Origin: CAWEQO01 sp963811225
Lineage (GTDB): Bacteria > Chloroflexota > Anaerolineae > Anaerolineales > Anaerolineaceae
Direction of reading: 5' to 3'
Length of the DNA stretch: 64,000 bases
Assembly (NCBI GenBank): GCA_963811225.1
Contig: CAWEQO010000003.1
Coordinates: 3,594 to 67,593, forward strand
The notes under the pieces are model-generated. The model made no database searches, had not been told where the DNA came from, and saw nothing but the letters and a program-made list of their open reading frames with translations. A program made the position numbers and the translations under genes. This document shows positions 18,559 through 27,456 of the stretch, in pieces (within the stretch, counting starts at the first letter, position 1; every line of letters begins with the position of its first letter).

Positions 18559-20738
18559 TACGGCACGTAATACACGACCACCCCGTTGATATTGGGGCCG
18601 CCCGCAATCAGGAACCGCCCGTCCGGGGTGAAGGCAGCGTTGCGGTCGCCGGGCAGCACGTGCAGCTGGCCGCCGGTCATGACGTCCCAGATGTGCATCT
18701 CACCGGCCTCGTCGGCGCTGGCCAGCAAGCTGCCGTCCGGCGAGAACGCCAGCCCGGTCGGGTTGTCGGCGTGGCCGTACAGTTCGTTGCGCTGCACCTG
18801 CGCCTGCACGTCCCACAGCCCTATCCGATAGTTCCAGTTGCCCAGCGCCAGCGTGCGCCCGTCCGGCGAGAACTGCAGGTTCAGGGCCCACTGGTTTTGC
18901 CCATAAGGGATGGTGGCATAAACGCTCCAGTCGCTTACCTGGTAGATGGTCACGTCGATGTCCCAGCCGGTGATCGCCAGCAGCGTGCCGTCCGGGGAGA
19001 AGGAGACGTCCGAGGCCCAGTGGCCCAGGTCGACCATCCACACCGGCGCGCCGCTGGCTACGTCCCACACCATCACCCGGTTGTCGTTGCTGGCCGACGC
19101 CAGCAGCGTGCCATCCGGCGAGAAAGACAGGTCGGTTACCCAGTCGGTGTGGCCGGTAAAGGGCCGCACCTTTTGGCCGGTGTCCGCGGACCAAAGGTCC
19201 AGGTTGCGGTCCCACGAGCCGGCTGCCACGAAATCTGAATTGGGCGAGAAGGCCAGCGCGTCCACAATGCCGCCGTATGGCCCCAGCCGGGTGACGCGCT
19301 GCATCCTGGTCAGGTCCCACAGCTCCACGCCTGATTCGAGGCCGAGCGCCAGCAGGCGGTTGTCGGGCGAGACCGCCAGGCTGTAGATCTCGTTCTTGCC
19401 GCTGATGGTGGTGAGCGGCTGCAGCCGGGTGACGTTGTCGCGCGTGATCACCTGCGCCGAAGCGGGCAGCGGCGGCAGGGTGGGGGTGGGCGTGAAGGTC
19501 GGCGCAGGGGTTTGCGCCAGGGCCCGGTCAGCATCCGTGACGACGCCCCACTTGAAGTCGACGCCCGGGACCTCCATCGGAGAGGGTTCCTCGCCCATCT
19601 GCCACAGCTGCATGGGCTCGTCCGGCTTTGACCCAGGCATGATCATCAAGCTGCCGTCCGGAGACCAGAGCGTCTCGCCAGGCGGCAGGTAGGTCATCTG
19701 CCCCAGGACTTCCTTGGCAGACAGGTCCAGCGGGTCGGTTCGTACGATCTGTGGAGCCATGTCACTGCCGAACAGCATATACAGCTTGCCGTCCGTGCCG
19801 AGATGGGGATAACCGTAGATGGGTGGGTACTGGCTTTCGGCCGGCGCGGGCGAGAGCTGAGCCGAGCGGGCAGTGTTCCACTGCACCTGCCACAGCCCGC
19901 CCACGTTCATGCCGTTCACCGCGCCAATGTAGAAGGAGGCGTCGTTGGGGCCGCGGGTAGCGCAGCAGGTGGGGATACCTGCGTTCATCATCTCACCGCC
20001 CACTGCCGGGATAATACCCAGCTCGGCGCCCTCATAGTAGCCGATCTGTACGGCGATGTAGTTCCCGTCCGGCGACCAGAACAAGGGGCTGTAGTAGCGC
20101 GAGCTGCCTATGGAGTCCTGGTCGAAGGGCACGTTGGCGATCAGATTACGCACGTCCATGACAGGCAGCGTGATCACATTCAGGCCGCTGCGGGAGAAGG
20201 CGATCGATCCGCCGTCCGGCGACCAGACCGGAGCGCCGATGCGCAGGTCTTGCGAGCCCGGCTGGCCCTCTTGGATCGGTTCGCCATCAATGATCATCTG
20301 GGCGCTGCTGCCGTCGGCCTGGGCCACGTACAGGTCATTGTTGCTGACGAACGCCAGCCGCCCGTCGATTGGGTTGACGTCGTACCCGTCGACTCCGGCG
20401 GGCAGCGCCGTGACCGGGTGGGCGAAGCCGCCGTTCATCTCGATGCGCCACACCTGGCGCGCCCCGCCCTGGCTCGACTGGAAGTACACCGGCGCGGGCA
20501 GCAGCGGCGGGGTGGGTGTGGCCGTGGCGGTGGCCGTCGGCTCGGGGCTGGCGGTCATGGTCGGCGCGTCCGTGGCGCTGGGGGCCTGGGTGGCTATCGC
20601 CACCGGCACGGGCGTATCGCTGGGGGCCGGGGTGGGGGTCGCCGGGGTGCAGCTGGAAAGCAGCAGCATGGATATCGCCAGCAGCGCCGCCCCGGCTGCT
20701 GAATGCTGGAAGATGGACCGGAAGTTGTGGTGCGCCAT
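18558..20738 (-). CDS. WD40/TolB-type beta-propeller lipoprotein
   Basis: The N-terminus is a lipoprotein signal (lipobox LLSSC near residue 29), followed by a Thr/Pro-rich linker to about residue 75. Residues about 80-390 contain TolB/PD40-like blades (WSPDGGSIAFSRSG, WSPDGNYIAV, WSPDGSLMIM). After a second Pro/Thr linker, residues about 430-726 contain at least six WD40 repeats (LSFSPDGTLLASASNDNRVM, VWDVASGAPV). It is probably an outside-facing scaffold; no enzyme motif is seen. Start ATG follows GGAGGG. Confidence 0.88.
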   Translation of the reverse strand: MAHHNFRSIFQHSAAGAALLAISMLLLSSCTPATPTPAPSDTPVPVAIATQAPSATDAPTMTASPEPTATATATPTPPLLPAPVYFQSSQGGARQVWRIEMNGGFAHPVTALPAGVDGYDVNPIDGRLAFVSNNDLYVAQADGSSAQMIIDGEPIQEGQPGSQDLRIGAPVWSPDGGSIAFSRSGLNVITLPVMDVRNLIANVPFDQDSIGSSRYYSPLFWSPDGNYIAVQIGYYEGAELGIIPAVGGEMMNAGIPTCCATRGPNDASFYIGAVNGMNVGGLWQVQWNTARSAQLSPAPAESQYPPIYGYPHLGTDGKLYMLFGSDMAPQIVRTDPLDLSAKEVLGQMTYLPPGETLWSPDGSLMIMPGSKPDEPMQLWQMGEEPSPMEVPGVDFKWGVVTDADRALAQTPAPTFTPTPTLPPLPASAQVITRDNVTRLQPLTTISGKNEIYSLAVSPDNRLLALGLESGVELWDLTRMQRVTRLGPYGGIVDALAFSPNSDFVAAGSWDRNLDLWSADTGQKVRPFTGHTDWVTDLSFSPDGTLLASASNDNRVMVWDVASGAPVWMVDLGHWASDVSFSPDGTLLAITGWDIDVTIYQVSDWSVYATIPYGQNQWALNLQFSPDGRTLALGNWNYRIGLWDVQAQVQRNELYGHADNPTGLAFSPDGSLLASADEAGEMHIWDVMTGGQLHVLPGDRNAAFTPDGRFLIAGGPNINGVVVYYVP

Positions 20739-20831
20739 TAAATACCCTCCTGATCGTCGCTTTCGGAATTAATTTCGGATAAAGTAACTCCTGATAATTT
20801 TACTAAATTTTGGCGCTTTGACAAGCCAAAA

Positions 20832-20936
20832 GGTTCCGGGTGCATTTCAGTTTTGTGGTAGTTGTGTTGTTTCCCGGCAGCCGCAGCTGCCGGGAAACAA
20901 CACAACTACCACAAAACTGAAATGCATTGGTTCCGG
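20832..20936. repeat. perfect 40-bp-arm palindrome flanked by 8-bp direct repeats
   Basis: Arms 20841-20880 and 20887-20926 are exact reverse complements with a 6-base centre. GGTTCCGG occurs on both sides (20832-20839 and 20929-20936), like a target-site duplication around a small inserted element. It lies between divergent genes (WD40 lipoprotein and TetR regulator) and so is not an obvious terminator. Confidence 0.85.
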
Positions 20937-20965
20937 TCCTGGTCTGACCATGATCCGTAAACCAT

Positions 20966-21012
20966 CTTACTTACTTAATTTAAGGTAAGTAAGCACCAAA
21001 AAGCTCTATAAT
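20966..21012 (+). promoter_or_regulatory. TetR operator and leaderless promoter
   Basis: A 28-bp imperfect palindrome (20966-20993; outer halves CTTACTTAC/GTAAGTAAG perfect, 11 of 14 pairs matched) precedes TATAAT at 21007-21012, five bases before the TetR ATG. This is the expected layout for autorepression, which would also cover the glucosidase gene downstream. Confidence 0.65.
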
Positions 21013-21017
21013 TAAGC

Positions 21018-21620
21018 ATGAACCCAGCCCCTACCCCCAGACGCACCCAAGCCGAGCGTACTCGCAAGCGCAAAAAGCAGTTGATCCATGAAGCCATGCG
21101 CTGTTTTGCACAGTACGGCTACCGTGGCGCAAAGCTGTCCGACATCGCCGTGGCCGCCGGGATCAGCGAGCCTGGGCTGCTGCACCATTTCCCCAGCAAA
21201 GCGCATCTGTTGATGGAAGTGTTGGCCGAGCGCGACCGCATCGACCGGGAACGCTTTGGCGATTCCTTCCAGGGCGAGGCGGGTAAGTCTCTGCCCTCCC
21301 TGCAAGAGCTGGTCAAGTACAACGAGAGCGTGCCGGGGCTGGTGCAGCTTTTCACCGTGCTGGTGGCCGAGAGCATCGCCGAGGAGCACCCCGGGCACGG
21401 CTTCTTCCTGCAGCGCTATCAATCCCTGCGCGCCCAGAGCGTCGAGGCCCTGCGCGAAGGCCAGGCGCGCGGCGAGATCCGTGCGGATATCGCCGCCGAA
21501 GATCTGGTGGTCATGCTGTTTGCGATGATGGATGGCTTGCAGATCCAATGGCTGTTCGAGCCGCAAGCAGTCGATATGGCTCGCATCTTTGAACAATTTT
21601 TAAAGTTGTTGCAAGGTTAA
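21018..21620 (+). CDS. TetR-family transcriptional regulator
   Basis: This 200-residue protein has the TetR helix-turn-helix near the N-terminus (IHEAMRCFAQYGYRGAKLSD, then AAGISEPGLLHHFPSKAHLL), and a C-terminal ligand/dimer domain. It lies nine bases before a GH3 glucosidase gene and should repress it until a ligand binds, perhaps a sugar or aglycone (inference). A strong operator-like palindrome stands at its own promoter. Confidence 0.9.
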   Translation: MNPAPTPRRTQAERTRKRKKQLIHEAMRCFAQYGYRGAKLSDIAVAAGISEPGLLHHFPSKAHLLMEVLAERDRIDRERFGDSFQGEAGKSLPSLQELVKYNESVPGLVQLFTVLVAESIAEEHPGHGFFLQRYQSLRAQSVEALREGQARGEIRADIAAEDLVVMLFAMMDGLQIQWLFEPQAVDMARIFEQFLKLLQG

Positions 21621-21629
21621 GGAGAACCC

Positions 21630-23858
21630 ATGAACGAGATGAAGAATTCAGGCAAGGCTGCGCCGGAGGCCGTCGTCGCGGCGCGAGTCGAGGATCTCTT
21701 GGGGCGCATGAGCCTGGCCGAAAAAATCGGTCAGCTCAACCAGGTTGGCGGGGCGGACTTCCTGCCGGGGCCCAAGCCCGAGGAAGTCATCCGCCAGGGT
21801 GGGGCCGGTTCGGTCCTGTGGCTCAATGAGACTAAGAAGTTCAACGCACTCCAGAAGATCGCCGTGGAAGAGAGCCAATCCGGGATCCCGCTGCTCTTCG
21901 CCCTGGACGTGATCCACGGCTACCGCACCATCTTCCCCGTGCCGCTGGCCATGGCCGCCTCTTGGGATCCTTCGGTCCCCGAGCGGGCGCAGTCCGTGGC
22001 CGCCGCAGAAGCCCGCGCCGCCGGTCTGCACTGGACCTTCGGCCCGATGCTCGACATCGCTCGCGATGCCCGCTGGGGCCGCATCGTCGAGGGCGCCGGT
22101 GAAGACCCATTCCTGGGCGCAGCCATGGCGCAGGCTCAGGTGCGCGGCTTCCAGGGAGATACCATCGGCGCGCCCGAGCGAGTGGTGGCCTGCGCCAAGC
22201 ACTTCGCCGGTTACGGCGCAGCCGACGGTGGTCGCGATTACGATCCGGTCTTCCTGCCCGAGGCCCTATTGCGCAACGTCTACTTCCCGCCCTTCCAGGC
22301 CGCCGTGGACGCCGGTGTCGGCACCTTCATGAGCGCCTACATGGACCTCAACAACGTGCCCGCCAGCGGTAACCGCTTCTTGCTGCGCGACGTTCTGCGC
22401 GGCGACTGGGGCTTCGACGGCTTCGTCGTCAGCGACGCCATGGCCGTCGGCAGCCTGGTCACTCAGGGCTTCGCCAAAGACGGCCGCGACGCCGCCTTGC
22501 GTGCCCTGCGCGCCGGGCTCGATATGGACATGGCCAGCGGCACCTATCCGCAGTTCCTGGCCGGACTGGTGGAGGACGGGGCTCTGTCTGAGGCCGACAT
22601 CGATGAAGCGGTGCGGCCGATCCTGGCGATCAAGGTGCGCATGGGGTTGTTCGAGCAGCCCTACGCCGACGAGTCGCTGCTGGAGCAGGTGGTCAACCGG
22701 CCCGAACACCGCCGGGAAGCCCGGCAGGCTGCCCTGCGCTCGATGGTGCTGCTGCGTAACGAAGGCGGGCTGCTGCCGCTCTCCAAGGATCTGAAGAAGG
22801 TGGCCGTGATCGGACCGCTGGCCGACTCGCAGTCTTCCACCGAGGGCTCCTGGATGGTCTTCGGTCATGTCCCGGCTGCGGTGACCGTTCTTGAAGGGTT
22901 GCGCGCCAGGCTGCCGGATGCCGAGGTTGTCTACGCTCCCGGTCCCGAGATCCGGCGCACCTTCCCGTCCCCATTCGATGAGTTCCAACCCGGCGGCATC
23001 CAGCCCCCACAGCCGCAAGACGAGGCGGATGCAGCCTTCCAGAAGGCCGTGGATACCGCCCACGGTGCAGACGTCGTCGTCATGGTGCTGGGCGAGAGCG
23101 ACCATATGTCCGGCGAGGCGGCCTCACGCAGCTCGCTCGACCTGCCCGGCCGCCAGCAAGAGCTGCTCGAAGCGGTGGTGGCCCTGGGCAAGCCGGTGGC
23201 GCTGGTGCTGCTCAACGGCCGCCCGCTGAGCGTCGTCTGGGCGAGCGAGAACGTCTCGGCGATCCTCGAAGCCTGGCAGCCCGGCACGGAAGGCGGCCAT
23301 GCCGTGGCCGACATCCTGTTCGGTGACGCCAATCCGGGCGGCAAGCTGCCGGTGACCTTCCCCCGCAGCGCCGGTCAGGCCCCGCTCTACTACGCCCGCA
23401 CCCTCACCCATGCGCCCGAGGGCAGCCGTATGTACCGCTCGCGCTACTGGGACATCCCGACTACACCGCTGTATCCCTTCGGCTTCGGCCTGAGCTACAC
23501 CACCTTCTCGATCGACAACTTGAAGCTCTCGGATGCGCAGGTGAAGGTCGGCGAGACGCTCGGCGTGACCGTCGACGTGACCAACACCGGCTCCGTGGCC
23601 GGAGATGAGGTCGTGCAGCTCTACATCCACCAGAAGTGGGGCCGTGACTCGCGCCCGCTGCGCGAGCTGAAGGGCTTCGAGCGGGTCACGCTCCAGCCTG
23701 GTGAGAGCAAGACCGTCGCCTTCCGGCTTGGCCCGGACGAGCTGCGCTATTGGAGCGCCGTCGCCGGCGATTGGGTCCAGGATGCCGCCGAATTCGATGT
23801 CTGGGCCGGAGCCGATTCGCAGGCCGACCTGCACGCCGGATTTACCGTAGTCGAATAA
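21630..23858 (+). CDS. glycoside hydrolase family 3 beta-glucosidase-like enzyme
   Basis: This 742-residue enzyme has the full GH3 layout: (beta/alpha) barrel, alpha/beta sandwich and C-terminal fibronectin-III-like domain (from about residue 640). Asp269 in FVVSDAMAVG is the expected catalytic nucleophile. KHFAGYG and WGRIVEGAGEDPF are GH3 substrate-binding motifs. There is no signal peptide, so it should act in the cytoplasm on imported oligosaccharides such as cellobiose or glycosides. Start ATG follows AAGGAG. The TetR gene upstream probably controls it. Confidence 0.92.
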   Translation: MNEMKNSGKAAPEAVVAARVEDLLGRMSLAEKIGQLNQVGGADFLPGPKPEEVIRQGGAGSVLWLNETKKFNALQKIAVEESQSGIPLLFALDVIHGYRTIFPVPLAMAASWDPSVPERAQSVAAAEARAAGLHWTFGPMLDIARDARWGRIVEGAGEDPFLGAAMAQAQVRGFQGDTIGAPERVVACAKHFAGYGAADGGRDYDPVFLPEALLRNVYFPPFQAAVDAGVGTFMSAYMDLNNVPASGNRFLLRDVLRGDWGFDGFVVSDAMAVGSLVTQGFAKDGRDAALRALRAGLDMDMASGTYPQFLAGLVEDGALSEADIDEAVRPILAIKVRMGLFEQPYADESLLEQVVNRPEHRREARQAALRSMVLLRNEGGLLPLSKDLKKVAVIGPLADSQSSTEGSWMVFGHVPAAVTVLEGLRARLPDAEVVYAPGPEIRRTFPSPFDEFQPGGIQPPQPQDEADAAFQKAVDTAHGADVVVMVLGESDHMSGEAASRSSLDLPGRQQELLEAVVALGKPVALVLLNGRPLSVVWASENVSAILEAWQPGTEGGHAVADILFGDANPGGKLPVTFPRSAGQAPLYYARTLTHAPEGSRMYRSRYWDIPTTPLYPFGFGLSYTTFSIDNLKLSDAQVKVGETLGVTVDVTNTGSVAGDEVVQLYIHQKWGRDSRPLRELKGFERVTLQPGESKTVAFRLGPDELRYWSAVAGDWVQDAAEFDVWAGADSQADLHAGFTVVE

Positions 23859-23880
23859 CCCCAATTCCATCCCCCATAAC

Positions 23881-23915
23881 AAGATCCTGAGGATTTTCAA
23901 AATCCCCAGGATCTT
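23881..23915 (+). terminator. hairpin after the GH3 gene
   Basis: AAGATCCTGAGGATTTT (23881-23897) pairs with AAAATCCCCAGGATCTT (23899-23915), followed by TTGCTTT. It lies 22 bases after the stop codon. Confidence 0.75.
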
Positions 23916-24071
23916 TTGCTTTACCGCTGCCCTTTCGGGAGTGCCGATGAGGACCTCTGAGATTAGGGGCTTTGAATGCAAGCGCGCCGGTCTGCGTATG
24001 GAGGAGCGCCGCGGCTCCAGAAACCCTCCTGAAGCGTTTCGGCTGTACAATGAACAAAAGGTGTAAACACC

Positions 24072-25106
24072 ATGACCGACTTGAAACTCGACGAATACCT
24101 GGAGCTCGGCTGCAAGCGGGGGCAGGGCAACCTGCTTGGCGTCCAGCCTTGCATGTTTCCGCAGGACTACGCCACGCAGGAGCGCTTCTTCGCCAAACTG
24201 GAGGGCTACCTGCAGGCCGCTCAGGTGCGCGGCTGGATCAACCCGCGGACGATCGCCGTCTTCCCCGAATATACCGGCGTCTGGCTGGCCGTCACCGGGG
24301 CGCGGCCGGGCGTCTACAACGCCCCCTCCCTGTCGGCGGCCATGCGCGGTCTGGCGCTGGCGTACCCGTTCGGGCTGGCGCGCAGCCTGCTGGCCTCACG
24401 TGAGAAAGACCGCCTGGCGGCCGCACTGTTCCGAATGCAGGCCCGGCGGATGGCGCAGCTCTACACCCACGTCTTCTCCGCCCTGGCGCAGCGCTATCAG
24501 ATCACCATCGTGGGCGGCTCCATCATCTTGCCCGAGCCCAGCGTGCAGCGCAGCCGTATCCTCCCCGGGCGCGGCCCGCTCTACAACACCACTGCCGTCT
24601 TTCGACCGGACGGGACCCCCGAGCCGGCCCTGGTGCGCAAGCTCTATCCCATCAGCGACGAGCAGCCCTTCCTGGAGGCCGCAAAGGTGAACGACCTGCC
24701 CGCCTTCGACACGCTCGCCGGACGCCTGGGCGTGCTGATCTGCGCCGACTCGTGGTATCCGGGCCCCTACGCCCGCCTGCGCTCGCACGAGGTGGACTTC
24801 GTGGCGGTGCCCTCGTTCTTCATTGGCCGCGACAACTGGCGGCAAACCTGGCGCGGCTACGACGGCGCGCCCATGCCCACCGACGTGGACCCTGCCGGCC
24901 AGGGCTCTCTGACCGAGGCCGAAGCCTGGCGGGCGCATGCCCTGTCCGGCCGCATCGCATCCTCGGGGGCGCTCTGCGGTATCAATGTCTTCCTGCACGG
25001 CCGGCTGTGGGACATGGATGGCGCCGGGCAGTCGCTGATGGTGCGGGAGGGAGAAACGGTCGAGGCGCAAACCGAGCAAGGCGCGCTCCTGAACCTGTGG
25101 CTTTAA
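24072..25106 (+). CDS. carbon-nitrogen hydrolase (nitrilase superfamily)
   Basis: The catalytic triad Glu66 (FPEY), Lys190 (VRKLYP) and Cys224 (LICADSWYP) is visible, so it should hydrolyse an amide or nitrile C-N bond. At 344 residues it is longer than typical omega-amidases, with an insert of basic residues at about 105-130. Start ATG at 24072 has AAAGGTG upstream, and a TACAAT box lies at 24047-24052. The substrate is unknown. Confidence 0.85.
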   Translation: MTDLKLDEYLELGCKRGQGNLLGVQPCMFPQDYATQERFFAKLEGYLQAAQVRGWINPRTIAVFPEYTGVWLAVTGARPGVYNAPSLSAAMRGLALAYPFGLARSLLASREKDRLAAALFRMQARRMAQLYTHVFSALAQRYQITIVGGSIILPEPSVQRSRILPGRGPLYNTTAVFRPDGTPEPALVRKLYPISDEQPFLEAAKVNDLPAFDTLAGRLGVLICADSWYPGPYARLRSHEVDFVAVPSFFIGRDNWRQTWRGYDGAPMPTDVDPAGQGSLTEAEAWRAHALSGRIASSGALCGINVFLHGRLWDMDGAGQSLMVREGETVEAQTEQGALLNLWL

Positions 25107-25420
25107 GCGGGTCAGTTTTCGCACGTTCTATCGACAGGGGGAATGCGCGAGACAACATAATTGCGTCAATATGCAGCCATGCCCCGGTGGCAATCCCACT
25201 ACCCCAGGCGGCCCTTACAGGGTGCTTCGCGAGGATGCCTGGGGCTACGACCGGACAAGGTCATTCGGGCCCGGTTCGTCGCCAATTACCGGTAGGGGCA
25301 CGGCGAGTAGCGCAAGACCTCACATTTGCGCCAATACGAAGCCGTGCCCCCATCCCTCGCAATATACAAGACAACATAATTGAACCAATACGCAGCCATG
25401 CCCCGCCCCACGCAACCGGG
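25107..25420. repeat. dispersed CAGCCATGCCCC-type repeats
   Basis: No gene is seen between the amidase and the PPOX gene. It holds copies of a motif near CGCAGCCATGCCCC at about 25171, 25337 and 25391 and an inverted copy (GTAGGGGCACGG) near 25292, with ACAACATAATT before two of them. The spacing of the last two is 54 bases. The same family forms the array at the end of the window (63.7-64.0 kb). Confidence 0.7.
25199..25250. repeat. copy A of a small CCCCAGGC-ended inverted-repeat element
   Basis: Nearly identical to 57414-57466: CCCCAGGC, a centre with CAGGGTGCTTCGCGAGGA, then GCCTGGGG. It is embedded in the other repeat family. Only the inner part of the element is kept here. Confidence 0.75.
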
Positions 25421-25481
25421 CCACTGCGGTTCTGTATCTGCTACAATAATCGCATCAATATCGTTAGGAGGGAGGTACGCA

Positions 25482-25991
25482 ATGGCTCAGTTAACGACAC
25501 CAAAAGCCGGGAGGCCGGTCTTCCCGGACGACTACGGAGCGCCCGATTCAGACGAGGGCTTGCTGCCCTGGGGTTATGTCGAAGAGCGTATGGCTTCCAG
25601 CCGCAATTACTGGATCGCTACCGCCACGCCCGATGGCCGCGTCAGCGCCACGCCCGTGTGGGGGGTGTGGGTGCAGGGTACCCTGTACTTTGACGGCAGC
25701 CCGCAGACCCGCCGCGGCCGCAACATCGCCGCCAACCCGTACGTGGCGGTGCATTTGGAGGACGGCGCTCAGGCGGTGATGATCGAGGGTGAGGCGCACG
25801 AGGTTGCCGGACCCGACCCGGATCTGACCAGGGATTTGGTGGCGGCCTACACCGCCAAGTACGCTGAGGACAATTACACCCCCACGCTCAACCAATGGGA
25901 TCAGGGCGGCCTGTTCCGGCTCGACAAGCGCCGTGCCTTCGCCTGGACCGAGTTTCCGAAGGATGCCACCCGTTGGATTTTCTCGGAATAA
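25482..25991 (+). CDS. pyridoxamine-5'-phosphate-oxidase-fold protein
   Basis: This 169-residue protein has the split-barrel flavin-binding fold: SRNYWIATATPDGRVSATPV, GTLYFDGSPQTRRGRNIAAN and VAVHLEDGAQAVMIEGEA. Such small proteins often bind FMN or F420 rather than making PLP. Start ATG at 25482 follows TAGGAGGGAGG; a TACAAT box is at 25441-25447. The reaction is unknown. Confidence 0.8.
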   Translation: MAQLTTPKAGRPVFPDDYGAPDSDEGLLPWGYVEERMASSRNYWIATATPDGRVSATPVWGVWVQGTLYFDGSPQTRRGRNIAANPYVAVHLEDGAQAVMIEGEAHEVAGPDPDLTRDLVAAYTAKYAEDNYTPTLNQWDQGGLFRLDKRRAFAWTEFPKDATRWIFSE

Positions 25992-26074
25992 CCGGCAGCC
26001 GCCAGGGATCATGAAGAAACCGGCGTTCTTGCTGCGTGGTCCTTGGCGGCGCGGATGGATAAAGGAGAGCGATA

Positions 26075-26767
26075 ATGGAACAACTGAACGGACAATGGGC
26101 CCTGGTGACCGGTTCCAGCCGGGGCGTCGGGCAGCAAATTGCCCTGGGACTGGCGCAGCACGGCTGCAATGTGATCGTGCACGGGAGCATGATGAACAAC
26201 ACTGCCGCCACCCTCGATCTTCTGTCGGAATATCAGGTCGAAACTTACGCCGTAGCGGGCGATCTGGCCGAGGATGAGGGCATCGCTTCCGTCATCGAGG
26301 GCGTGCAGATTGGCCCCGCCAGGGTGGACATCCTCTACAACAACGCCGCCATCCAAAACGAGTGGGATGACGTTTGGGACATCTCTATAGACGTATGGCG
26401 GCGCACTTTCCAGATCAACTTCTTCGCCATCGTGGCGCTGTGCAGCGCCTTCGTGCCCGGCATGATCGAGCGCAGCTATGGGCGCGTCGTGAACCTGACC
26501 TCGGGCATCAAAGACATTCCGCAGCTGTCACCTTACAGCGCCTCCAAGGCCGCGGTCGACAAATATACCCTCGACCTGGCCGCCGAGCTGCGCGGCAGCA
26601 ACGTGCTGGTCTCGACGCTCGATCCCGGCTGGCTGCGCACGGATATGGGCGGCCCCAACGGTCAGCACGATGTCAAAACCGTGCTGCCCGGTGCGCTGGT
26701 CCCGTCCCTGCTCAACGAGGGCGACGAGAACGGCCAGTTCTTCGCCGCGCAGGATTACAGAAAGTAG
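26075..26767 (+). CDS. short-chain dehydrogenase/reductase
   Basis: This 230-residue SDR has the nucleotide-binding TGSSRGVG (residues 12-19), NNAA near residue 89, and the catalytic YSASK with Tyr154 and Lys158. It reduces or oxidises a carbonyl/alcohol with NAD(P). Start ATG follows AAAGGAGAG. The stop codon is at the edge of a repeat palindrome. The substrate cannot be deduced. Confidence 0.88.
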   Translation: MEQLNGQWALVTGSSRGVGQQIALGLAQHGCNVIVHGSMMNNTAATLDLLSEYQVETYAVAGDLAEDEGIASVIEGVQIGPARVDILYNNAAIQNEWDDVWDISIDVWRRTFQINFFAIVALCSAFVPGMIERSYGRVVNLTSGIKDIPQLSPYSASKAAVDKYTLDLAAELRGSNVLVSTLDPGWLRTDMGGPNGQHDVKTVLPGALVPSLLNEGDENGQFFAAQDYRK

Positions 26768-26853
26768 AAAACCAGAAAAGCAGGACAGCCCGAGCCTTGG
26801 CTCGGGCTGTCCTGCTTTTTACTGCTCCGCTCTCTACTCCCTCTGGCTTTCTG
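26764..26853. repeat. purine-rich inverted repeat, copy 5, with nested GC hairpin
   Basis: Between convergent genes: AAAAGCAGGACAGCCCGAGC and its reverse complement form a perfect 20-bp stem, followed by TTTTT, and the outer part has the CTCTCTACTCCCTCTGGCTT type. It supplies the stop codons of the SDR and the last codons (ESQRE) of the methyltransferase. Confidence 0.75.
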
Positions 26854-27364
26854 CCGAATACATCCCACCCAACATCTGCGTCTTGCGGCGGTGCAGCAGG
26901 CGCGTCCCTGCCAGGCCGCACTGCGCCGCCAACGCTTGCCACATTTCAAAGGTCAGTGGGTATGGCACCCAGCGGTTACCGCGCGAGGCGTCATACTCTA
27001 CCAGGACCAGCCGCCCGCCGGGCTTCAGATACCCCCGCGCCTGCCGCACCACGCCTGCCTGTTGATCCCGCGGCGTGAAGTGCAGCGAGTTCGCCATCAG
27101 CAGACCGTCCAGCCGTGGCAGGTCGAGCGGATAGCGGAAATCGGCATGGAGGTAGCTCACGTGCGTCTCGGGAAAGTGCGCTCGCATTTCGTCCTGCTGC
27201 AGCCGCAGCGCGCTCGGATCGCGATCGATGGAGTAGATCGTCGCGCCGGGCCCCAGCAGCTCGGCCAGCGCCAGCGTGAACGCCCCTCGCCCCGAGCCCA
27301 GCTCGGCCCAGTCGCTGCCGCTGACGGCGTCTTGGAGAAAACGTAGATGGTCTTGGTGGTCCAT
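26834..27364 (-). CDS. class I SAM-dependent methyltransferase
   Basis: This 176-residue protein has the SAM-binding loop AELGSGRGAF, an acidic strand end IYSIDRDPSAL, and LPRLDGLLMANSLHF (motif IV region). Start ATG at 27364 is chosen because the fold begins directly and a TATAAT box stands 6 bases upstream (leaderless layout). The upstream extension to 27463 lacks features and runs across the divergent promoter. Substrate unknown. Confidence 0.82.
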   Translation of the reverse strand: MDHQDHLRFLQDAVSGSDWAELGSGRGAFTLALAELLGPGATIYSIDRDPSALRLQQDEMRAHFPETHVSYLHADFRYPLDLPRLDGLLMANSLHFTPRDQQAGVVRQARGYLKPGGRLVLVEYDASRGNRWVPYPLTFEMWQALAAQCGLAGTRLLHRRKTQMLGGMYSAESQRE

Positions 27365-27370
27365 AGGTAT

Positions 27371-27417
27371 ATTATAGCGGCTGCTCTCTGTTCTCCGCCC
27401 TCTTCTTCCACTATAAT
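27371..27417. promoter_or_regulatory. divergent -10 boxes
   Basis: TATAAT on the minus strand (27371-27376) faces the methyltransferase, 6 bases from its ATG. TATAAT on the plus strand (27412-27417) faces the hydrolase gene at 27457. A pyrimidine-rich fragment of the repeat family lies between them. Confidence 0.55.
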
Positions 27418-27456
27418 CAACGCTATCGAACCGCTCATTTGCAAGAAGGGATAACC

